From: Streptomyces sp. NP-1717
GTDB lineage: Bacteria > Actinomycetota > Actinomycetes > Streptomycetales > Streptomycetaceae
Length of the DNA stretch: 58,216 bases
NCBI RefSeq assembly: GCF_022695985.1
Contig: NZ_JAAPBF010000026.1
Coordinates: 1 to 58,216 of the forward strand
Reading direction: 5' to 3'
The notes under the pieces were generated by a model that saw only the letters and a program-made list of their open reading frames with translations, ran no database searches and was not told the origin of the DNA. Each line of letters begins with the position of its first letter. The stretch's first letter is position 1. Position numbers and translations under genes: made by a program. Of the stretch, positions 52,008 to 58,216 are shown piece by piece.

Positions 52008-52634
52008 TCACTTTCCAAGTCGGCCGGACTCGGCGACCGGTTGCGGTGACCGCGACATGGTGGCACACATCACAGCCACCATCGCACCGCCCAGCAGGTA
52101 GACGACCGGTCCCAGTCCGGCGGCGAAAATCCCGTCGCCCTCCGGGCGGCCGAGACTCAGGCCGATGACGGCGATCAGCCAGCCCGCGGCGGGGGCGCCG
52201 ACGCCGAGCGAGGTCCCGGTGGCGGTCCGGCCTCCGTAGAAGAGGCCCGCGGAGCCGAGCAGCGCGAGGATCAGACCGCCGGGGAACAGGCCGCCCTGGA
52301 CCAGGGCGCCCGCCGTGCCGACCACCAGACCGAGGACCACGAGACCGAGGTACGCGGCGATGCGGCCGGGTCTGGGCGGGGTCGCGAGCCAGGCGCCGGG
52401 CTCGCCGCGCCCCGCCCCTCCCGCACCGGTGGCACCGCCTGTCACACCACCCGCACGAGTAGCCGCGCTGGCGCGCGTCGCACCCGCACGGGCACCACCT
52501 TTCGCACCGGACGCCCGCTGGGCACCGCCCGGCTCCCCCACACCGGCCGTCTCCCCCGCACCGCTCGTCGCCTTCGGGCGACCCGGCCGGCCCGTGCGTT
52601 CCGCACCCCCGCGCCCGCCCTCACGCCCGCTCAC
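52008..52634 (-). CDS. DUF6113-type small membrane protein
   Basis: 208 residues. A long Gly/Ala/Arg-rich N-terminus (about 80 residues) precedes four hydrophobic helices ([74 protein letters not shown]). GTG 52634 overlaps the mshB stop by four bases (GTGA), so it is translated with mshB. The function is unknown; the membrane topology is the only inference. Confidence 0.78.
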   Translation of the reverse strand: MSGREGGRGGAERTGRPGRPKATSGAGETAGVGEPGGAQRASGAKGGARAGATRASAATRAGGVTGGATGAGGAGRGEPGAWLATPPRPGRIAAYLGLVVLGLVVGTAGALVQGGLFPGGLILALLGSAGLFYGGRTATGTSLGVGAPAAGWLIAVIGLSLGRPEGDGIFAAGLGPVVYLLGGAMVAVMCATMSRSPQPVAESGRLGK

Positions 52635-53533
52635 ACGCCCACCCCGGCGAAGAGATCCGTCTCACGTGCGCCCGCGTCCGCGCCGGAGGCGCCCTTCACC
52701 AACTGGTAGTACTCCGTGGTGAAAAGGGGCTGCCCCAGGCCGTTGGAGAGCGCGAAGAAGGCTCCGTCCACAACGATCTGGGTCTCGTGGGCGCGCATCG
52801 CCGCGGCCTTGTGCGCCGCGTACGCCGTCCCGTCGATCTCCGCCGTGATCTCGCCGTCGTCCACCACGCCGGGGACGTCCCCGATGTCCGCGACGCCCCC
52901 GAACTCGGGCCCGGAGGCGCGCAGTCGGGCGAAGCCCTCCTCGGCCGCCGAGCGCGGCACCCGGTTCCAGTAGATCTTCGCGATCGTGTGCGGGTCGCCG
53001 AGCGCGGGCCGGAAGCCCGCGTCGGCGGCCAGTTCGGCGGCGCGCGTGGCCACGCGGTGGGTCTGGATGTGGTCGGGGTGGCCGTAGCCGCCGTGCGGGT
53101 CGTACGTGACCAGCACCTGCGGCCGTACGGCGCGGACGACCTCGACCAGGTACGCGGCGGCGGTGTCCACGTCCGCGCCCCAGAAGGCGTCCTCGCGGTC
53201 GTTCTGCGGGAAACCCATCATCCCGGAGTCGCGGTACCGCCCACGGCCGCCGAGCAGCCGGTGGTCGCCGACGCCGAGTTCCCGCATCGCCGCGGCGAGT
53301 TCGCCCTCACGGTGCGCCCCGAGCGCGCCGGGGGCACCCGTCGGCTCGCCGCCGGGCGCCAGATGGGCGAGCGAGGGCGGGATGACCTCGCCCTCCTCAC
53401 CGAGTGTGCAGGTCACCAGGGTGACCCGGGCGCCCTCGGCCGCGTACCTGGCCATCGTGGCGCCGTTGTTGATCGACTCGTCGTCGGGGTGCGCGTGGAC
53501 CAGGAGCAGACGACGCTCGGGAAGATCGGTCAT
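52631..53533 (-). CDS. mshB: N-acetyl-GlcN-inositol deacetylase MshB (mycothiol biosynthesis)
   Basis: 300 residues. LmbE/PIG-L family: zinc site AHPDDE at residues about 14-19 and YGHPDH further on. It removes the acetyl group from GlcNAc-inositol, the second mycothiol step. ATG 53533 (MTDLPERRL); two codons upstream a CGC/ATG alternative is not needed. Coupled to the DUF6113 gene. I recall SCO5126 as mshB in S. coelicolor. Confidence 0.94.
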   Translation of the reverse strand: MTDLPERRLLLVHAHPDDESINNGATMARYAAEGARVTLVTCTLGEEGEVIPPSLAHLAPGGEPTGAPGALGAHREGELAAAMRELGVGDHRLLGGRGRYRDSGMMGFPQNDREDAFWGADVDTAAAYLVEVVRAVRPQVLVTYDPHGGYGHPDHIQTHRVATRAAELAADAGFRPALGDPHTIAKIYWNRVPRSAAEEGFARLRASGPEFGGVADIGDVPGVVDDGEITAEIDGTAYAAHKAAAMRAHETQIVVDGAFFALSNGLGQPLFTTEYYQLVKGASGADAGARETDLFAGVGV

Positions 53534-53613
53534 GCGCACAGCGTACGAGGCGAGTCCTCATGCGGGCGCCCGGCGGGGCGGGCGCGCGTGAGCACGGGCG
53601 GGAACCCGAAGAT

Positions 53614-53808
53614 CTAGAACTGGATGTCGCCGATCATCCCCGCCACGTTGCTGGTCAGTTCGGTGATCGTGGGAGCCACCGAGGAACTGGCCAGGTAGAA
53701 GCCGAGTAAGACGCAGACGAACGCGTGTCCACCTTTCAGCCCGGATTTCCGGACCAAGAGGACGACAATGATCGCCAGCAGCACCACCGCCGAAATCGAG
53801 AGTGCCAC
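53614..53808 (-). CDS. Small two-helix membrane protein, hypothetical
   Basis: 64 residues with two hydrophobic helices (ISAVVLLAIIVVLLV and HAFVCVLLGFYLAS) flanking the basic loop RKSGLKGG. GTG 53808 is preceded by a perfect Shine-Dalgarno sequence (GGAGGTGA). No family recognised; downstream of no obvious operon partner and 80 nt upstream of mshB on the same strand. Confidence 0.78.
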   Translation of the reverse strand: MALSISAVVLLAIIVVLLVRKSGLKGGHAFVCVLLGFYLASSSVAPTITELTSNVAGMIGDIQF

Positions 53809-53988
53809 GGCGGTTCACCTCCACAGATGTTCGGCGGATATTCGATCGGGACGAGCAACACGCATGTGCCGGCGGGTACATACCCACTTGGCGCTATGGA
53901 TCATAACTATCCGGCGGAACGCATCGATCGGTGCACGGCAGCACACGGGGGCGCACGAACGGCTGGGACGGACGCTAGGTTCGGTCGT

Positions 53989-56262
53989 ATGACCTCAGGG
54001 CAACAACTCTCGTTTCCTCGCCAGTACGCAAGGACCCAGCGGTTCACGCTCGGTGCTCCGCGCGCCTTCACGGTGTCCCCCGACGGTTCGCGGGTGGTCT
54101 TCCTCCGGTCCGCCTCGGGAACGGACCGTACGAACCGTCTGTGGGTGCTCGACCTCGACGACGGATCGGGTACGGCGCGCGAGCGGATCGCCGCCGACCC
54201 GGAAGACCTGATGGCGGGCACGCCCGAGGAGCTCTCGGCCGAGGAGCGCGCCCGCCGGGAGCGGAGCCGTGAGGGGTCCGCGGGCATCGTCGGCTACGCG
54301 ACCGACGGCGCCGCCGAGTTGGCGGCCTTCGCCCTGTCGGGGCGGCTGTTCACCGCCGAGCTGCGCGCGGGGACTTCACGCGAACTGCCCGTACCGGGAC
54401 CGGTGATCGACCCGCGGCCGTCGCCGGACGGGCGGCACATCGCCTACGTGGCCGAGGGCACGCTGCGGGTGACGGGCGCCGAGGGGGACGGCGACCGCGC
54501 GCTGGCGGCTCCGGAGGACGGCCGGACCACCTATGGTCTGGCCGAATTCATCGCCGCCGAGGAGATGGCCCGCTCACGCGGATTCTGGTGGTCGCCGGAG
54601 TCGGACCGGCTCCTGGTAGCGCGGGTCGACGGGGCGGACGTCCAGCGCTGGTGGATCGCCGACCCCGCGCACCCGGACCGCGAACCGGCGGCGATCGCCT
54701 ATCCCTCGGCGGGCACACCCAACGCTGACGTGCGGCTTTTCCTGATCGGGCTCGACGGTTCACGTACGGAGGTGGTCTGGGACCGGACCCGGTCGCCGTA
54801 TCTCGCGGCCGTCCACTGGTCGTCGGCGGGCGAGCCGCTGCTGCTCGTCCAGGAGCGGGACCAGCGTGCTCAGCGCTGTCTGTCGGTCGACACGGAGAGC
54901 GGCGAGACGCGGCTCCTGCACGAGGAGAAGGACCCGGCTTGGCTTGAACTGGTCTCCGGCGTACCGGCCTTGACGCCCGGCGGCGAACTGGTGCGCGTGG
55001 TGGACATCCCGGACGGCGAGAGCGGCGCGGACACCGACAACGGCGGGACCGGCCGGGAGAGCGGGAGCGGCGGGGACGGTACGGGAGCGGGTCACGGCGC
55101 GCGGGTGCTGTTCGTCGGCGACCGGGCCCTCACCGGGCCGGAGCTGCAGCTGCGCGCGGTGCTCGACATCGGCGAACGGGACGTGCTGGTGTCGGCGGCG
55201 GCGGGTGTGGCCGCCGAGTCGCCCGAGACCGGCCAGATCCACGTCTACCGGGTCCCCTACGGGGACGGCGGCCCCGTGCCCGGCGGCGGGGACGAGGCCG
55301 GGGAAGCCGCTCCGTGGGGCCCTGAGCGCGTCTCGGAGGGTGTGGGCGTCCATACCGCCGTCCGCGTAGGCGGGGTCACGGTGATGGCGTCGGCACGGCC
55401 CGATGTCAGCGGAACACTGGTACGCGTGCTGAGGGAGGACAAGCAGCTCGCCGTCGTCACCTCCTACGCACAGCAGCCGAATCTGACCCCGCGCGTACAA
55501 CTCACGGAGGGGGGCGCACACCGAATTCCGTGCGCCGTTCTGCTCCCCACCGCGTACCAGGAGTCGGACGGTCCGCTTCCGGTGCTGCTGGATCCCTACG
55601 GCGGGCCCCACGGACAGCGCGTGCTGGCCGCGCACAATCCGTACCTCACGTCACAGTGGTTCGCCGACCAGGGCTTCGCCGTCGTCGTCGCGGACGGCCG
55701 GGGCAGTCCCGGCCGCTCCCCCGGCTGGGAGAAGGCGGTCAAGGACAATCTGGCGCTCACCCTGGACGACCAGATCGAGGCGCTGGAGGCGCTCGCCGAG
55801 CGGTTCCCGCTGGACCGTTCGCGGGTGGCCATCCGCGGCTGGTCGTACGGCGGTTACCTCGCCGGGCTCGCCGCGCTGCGCCGCCCCGACGTCTTCCACG
55901 CGGCGATCGCGGGCGCGCCCGTCACCGACTGGCGGCTGTACGACACCCACTACACGGAGCGCTATCTCGGCGATCCGGCGACGGCGGCCGAGGTCTACGC
56001 GGCCAACTCGCTGGTCACCGACGACGGGCTGTCGCGGCCGGCGGACCCCGCGCGGCCGTTGATGATCATCCATGGTCTGGCGGACGACAACGTCGTGATG
56101 ACGCACACGCTGCGGCTGTCGTCGGCGCTGCTGTCCGCGGGCCGCCCGCACGAGGTGCTGCCGCTGACCGGGGTGACGCACATGACGCCGCAGGAGCAGA
56201 TCGCGGAGAACCTGCTGCTGCTCCAGGTGGACTTCCTGAAGCGTTCGCTCGGGATGACGTAG
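53989..56262 (+). CDS. S9 prolyl oligopeptidase-family peptidase (DPP IV-like)
   Basis: 757 residues. The N-terminal half is a DPP IV-type beta-propeller (VSPDGSRVVFLRSASG, DPRPSPDGRHIAYVA), with a low-complexity insert rich in Gly/Asp. The catalytic domain has GWSYGGY (Ser), HGLADDNV (Asp) and TGVTHMTP (His). It cleaves dipeptides or short peptides. ATG 53989; no signal peptide, so probably cytosolic. Convergent with the small membrane-protein gene. Confidence 0.93.
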   Translation: MTSGQQLSFPRQYARTQRFTLGAPRAFTVSPDGSRVVFLRSASGTDRTNRLWVLDLDDGSGTARERIAADPEDLMAGTPEELSAEERARRERSREGSAGIVGYATDGAAELAAFALSGRLFTAELRAGTSRELPVPGPVIDPRPSPDGRHIAYVAEGTLRVTGAEGDGDRALAAPEDGRTTYGLAEFIAAEEMARSRGFWWSPESDRLLVARVDGADVQRWWIADPAHPDREPAAIAYPSAGTPNADVRLFLIGLDGSRTEVVWDRTRSPYLAAVHWSSAGEPLLLVQERDQRAQRCLSVDTESGETRLLHEEKDPAWLELVSGVPALTPGGELVRVVDIPDGESGADTDNGGTGRESGSGGDGTGAGHGARVLFVGDRALTGPELQLRAVLDIGERDVLVSAAAGVAAESPETGQIHVYRVPYGDGGPVPGGGDEAGEAAPWGPERVSEGVGVHTAVRVGGVTVMASARPDVSGTLVRVLREDKQLAVVTSYAQQPNLTPRVQLTEGGAHRIPCAVLLPTAYQESDGPLPVLLDPYGGPHGQRVLAAHNPYLTSQWFADQGFAVVVADGRGSPGRSPGWEKAVKDNLALTLDDQIEALEALAERFPLDRSRVAIRGWSYGGYLAGLAALRRPDVFHAAIAGAPVTDWRLYDTHYTERYLGDPATAAEVYAANSLVTDDGLSRPADPARPLMIIHGLADDNVVMTHTLRLSSALLSAGRPHEVLPLTGVTHMTPQEQIAENLLLLQVDFLKRSLGMT

Positions 56263-56309
56263 GGGCACCGCCCCTCACCCGGTCCTCCGCGCCGTCCGGC
56301 CGGCCGCCC

Positions 56310-57326
56310 TCACCAACCGGGCGGCGGGGACGAGGGCGGTGGCGGCCCGAATCCGCCGCCGCCCTGTCCGTACCTCTGCGGCTCGGGCTGCCCCCACGCC
56401 GGTCCGTGGGCCCCCGCCCCCGGCATGTCCTCCTCGCCCCTGCGGGCGAGCGCGAACAGCGCCAGGGTGCCCGCGCCGAGCCCGAACAGCAGGCTGGCGA
56501 GGGAGAGTTGTTCGACGGTGGTCAACTCGCCGAAGCGGTCGAGCTGTTCGTACCGCAGAGCCGTCGCGAGAGCCGCCCCGCCGAGCCCTGTCAGCAGCGC
56601 CGCGGCCACCATGCCGAGCGGCCGTGAGAACGGTGTGCCGAAGAGCGCCCCCACGGCCGCCGCGAGGCAGAGCAGCACGATCGCCGCGTTCAGCCAGCCG
56701 GGCGGAGTGCCGAGGAGGGGCATCAGGACCGACTCGCCGGTGACACGGTCGAAATACGCGTCGAGGCCGAGCCGCTGCCCCCAGTAGACCTCCCAGGCCG
56801 CCCAGATGCCCGCCGCGGCGCCCAGCAGCAGGAAGGCGGTCACGGCGACGCCCTGCGCCGGCCGGGTCGGCGTCAGCGCGTACGCGGAGTCCGGCACTCC
56901 GCGCCCGGCCACGGCCGTGACGATCAGTACGACGGCCGCCGCGAGGACGCCGAAGGAGCAGAGCAGGGCGCGGGTGCGCAGATCGTCCGGGGCCCGGCCG
57001 TCCATCCACGACGAGCCGAGCACCCAGAGGCCCGGCAGCCGGACGGCGAGCGTGAGGGCGCCGGCGGCGAACAGCGCGGACGCGGCCACCGCCGAGCGCA
57101 TGACGGTGACGGCCACGACCGTGTGGACGGCCAGCAGCACGGGGTCGAGCAGTGAGGTCACCGGCGGGGACGCCGCCCGGATCTCGCCTTGACCGGCCCA
57201 GAACCACCAGAGGTCGACGGGCCTCTCCGTCTCCAGCAGGTCCCGCACGATCCACGCGGCGGTGACGGCGGCGAGCGCGGCGCACAGGACAGCGCCGGTG
57301 ATCCGAGCCCCGCGGGTGAATATCAC
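56310..57326 (-). CDS. Multi-pass membrane protein, hypothetical
   Basis: 338 residues, about seven to eight hydrophobic helices (e.g. GAVLCAALAAVTAAWIV, LAAAVVLIVTAVAG, AVTAFLLLGAAAGIWAA, LGMVAAALLTGLGGAALATAL) and a cytoplasmic Pro/Gly/Gln-rich C-terminal tail. GTG 57326. No transport or enzymatic motif is seen. It lies between the S9 peptidase and the ABC ATPase. Confidence 0.8.
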   Translation of the reverse strand: MIFTRGARITGAVLCAALAAVTAAWIVRDLLETERPVDLWWFWAGQGEIRAASPPVTSLLDPVLLAVHTVVAVTVMRSAVAASALFAAGALTLAVRLPGLWVLGSSWMDGRAPDDLRTRALLCSFGVLAAAVVLIVTAVAGRGVPDSAYALTPTRPAQGVAVTAFLLLGAAAGIWAAWEVYWGQRLGLDAYFDRVTGESVLMPLLGTPPGWLNAAIVLLCLAAAVGALFGTPFSRPLGMVAAALLTGLGGAALATALRYEQLDRFGELTTVEQLSLASLLFGLGAGTLALFALARRGEEDMPGAGAHGPAWGQPEPQRYGQGGGGFGPPPPSSPPPGW

Positions 57327-57405
57327 ACTGCGATGGTCCCGGCTGAACGCCGCGAGAACAAGGGCACCGGCGGTACCCCGGCGCTCGCGCCCCGCCCGGC
57401 GGGCG

Positions 57406-57435
57406 ACCGGCCGGGACCTCAGGATCCCGGCCGGT
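57406..57435 (-). terminator. Hairpin terminator after ABC ATPase
   Basis: 11-bp perfect stem (57406-57416 with 57425-57435), 8-nt loop, about 100 nt downstream of the ABC gene's stop codon. Confidence 0.6.
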
Positions 57436-57537
57436 CCAACGGCACCCGCACGGCCGTACGTCGACCAATGTGACCCGTCCGTATATCGGCCAGGCGTCGG
57501 CCGAGTTTCCTGCGTGTCAACGGAGTTGACGTCTCAA

Positions 57538-58216
57538 TCACCTCTCCTTGTCCAAATCCTGCCCCTGCTCACCGCCCTCGCCCTCCGTCCCGGCAGCCCC
57601 TCCGGGCCCGGCCGTGGCCGGCACCACCTGCCGTTCCTCGGCGAAGTGGCACGCCGAGTCGTGCTCCGCGGGCCCCTCCGTCCCCCGGAAGACCGCGGGC
57701 ACGGCCAGCAGCGGCACCTCCAGCGCGCACCGCTCCTGCGCCTTCCAGCAGCGGGTACGGAACCGGCAGCCGGACGGCGGGTTCGCCGGCGAGGGCACCT
57801 CACCGGTGAGGATGATCCGTTCGCGGTGGACGCGGGCCGCCGGATCGGGCACCGGCACCGCGGAGAGCAGCGCCTGCGTGTAGGGGTGGGTGGGGTGGTC
57901 GTAGATCTGGGTGTCCGTGCCGATCTCGATGATCCGCCCGAGGTACATGACCCCGACCCGGTCGGAGATGTGCCGGACGATCGACAGGTCGTGCGCGATG
58001 AAGACGTAACTCAGGTCGAACTCGTTCTGGAGCCGTTCCATCAGGTTGATGACCTGTGCCTGCACGGACACGTCGAGCGCGGAGACGGGTTCGTCGGCGA
58101 CGATGACCTCGGGCCGCAGCGCCAGTCCGCGTGCGATGCCGATGCGCTGGCGCTGGCCGCCGGAGAACTGGTGCGGGTACCTGTTGATGTACTCCGGGTT
58201 CAGTCCCACGACGTCC
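57538..58216 (-). CDS. Oligopeptide/dipeptide ABC transporter ATP-binding protein, OppF/DppF type (5' end outside window)
   Basis: C-terminal 225 residues of an ABC ATPase. ABC signature [15 protein letters not shown], Walker [14 protein letters not shown]-loop [11 protein letters not shown]. The oligopeptide-type C-terminal extension ([32 protein letters not shown] with Cys) binds a metal or stabilises the dimer in Opp/Dpp/Nik. The N-terminal Walker A lies beyond 58216. It is likely the last gene of a peptide-uptake operon located further right. Confidence 0.93.
   Translation of the reverse strand, partial: DVVGLNPEYINRYPHQFSGGQRQRIGIARGLALRPEVIVADEPVSALDVSVQAQVINLMERLQNEFDLSYVFIAHDLSIVRHISDRVGVMYLGRIIEIGTDTQIYDHPTHPYTQALLSAVPVPDPAARVHRERIILTGEVPSPANPPSGCRFRTRCWKAQERCALEVPLLAVPAVFRGTEGPAEHDSACHFAEERQVVPATAGPGGAAGTEGEGGEQGQDLDKER

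Noticed and set aside
49075..52101. A 1008-residue plus-strand frame opposite the peptidoglycan-binding gene
   Set aside because: No recognisable domain; it also runs through the 19-bp terminator at 49607-49648.
1..58216. tRNA, rRNA, insertion sequence or prophage genes
   Set aside because: No cloverleaf, transposase, integrase or attachment repeat was seen; base composition is even throughout.

Overview
The window looks like a chromosomal core segment of a Streptomyces or a very close relative. The DNA is very GC-rich with third codon positions close to saturated in G+C. Starts are often GTG and neighbouring genes often overlap by ATGA or GTGA. It carries mycothiol biosynthesis (MshB), sigma-R-type promoters, a TatB-like protein, and many small actinobacterial families (DUF3107, DUF3117, DUF3152, DUF6758). 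There are no rRNA or tRNA genes, no CRISPR array, no insertion sequence and no phage gene. The order matches, from memory, the S. coelicolor region between about SCO5121 and SCO5184.

Layout. 1-7 kb: the 3'-truncated AdnA-like helicase, an alkyltransferase-like DNA repair protein, a flippase-like membrane protein fused to a pseudokinase, and a lipoprotein peptidase. 6.8-13 kb: MoeZ, then a four-gene minus-strand cluster (PelF-like glycosyltransferase, multi-pass membrane protein, NAD-dependent epimerase, spherulin-4 glycosidase-like protein) that resembles a reduced Pel polysaccharide system. 13-21 kb: a DUF3152 metzincin with an alpha/beta hydrolase, a TetR regulator, DUF3107, a ferritin-like protein and a DEAD-box RNA helicase. 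21-26.5 kb: hydrolase, NYN nuclease-like protein, a 50-residue protein behind a canonical sigma-R promoter, MarC, a PHP phosphoesterase, DUF6758 and a SUFU-domain protein. 26.5-33 kb: CorA and a soluble MgtE-N/CBS protein plus DUF1003 (magnesium theme), a lipoprotein and Mrp. 33-38.7 kb: TatB, HtrA, anti-sigma factor and ECF sigma factor (envelope stress module) with a divergent methyltransferase. 38.8-47.6 kb: DUF3117, enoyl-CoA hydratase, TagA, a DivIVA-like protein, a FolP2-like protein, LOG, DapE, a lysozyme-like secreted protein, a small secreted protein, DapC and ferredoxin. 47.7-58.2 kb: GNAT and SirB1-like proteins, a peptidoglycan-binding membrane protein, MshB, an S9 peptidase, and the 3' part of an OppF-type ABC ATPase.

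How the genes fit together. Several themes recur: thiol and sulfur homeostasis (sigma-R sites before moeZ and before a 50-aa gene, mshB, ferredoxin), envelope stress (sigma factor, anti-sigma factor, HtrA, TatB), diaminopimelate synthesis (dapE, dapC), magnesium handling, and a possible surface galactosaminoglycan locus. Much of the order from about 27 to 53.5 kb runs parallel to M. tuberculosis Rv1239c down to Rv1170, and 1-21 kb parallels Rv3202c-Rv3211. The region is therefore ancestral actinobacterial core, not a recently acquired island.
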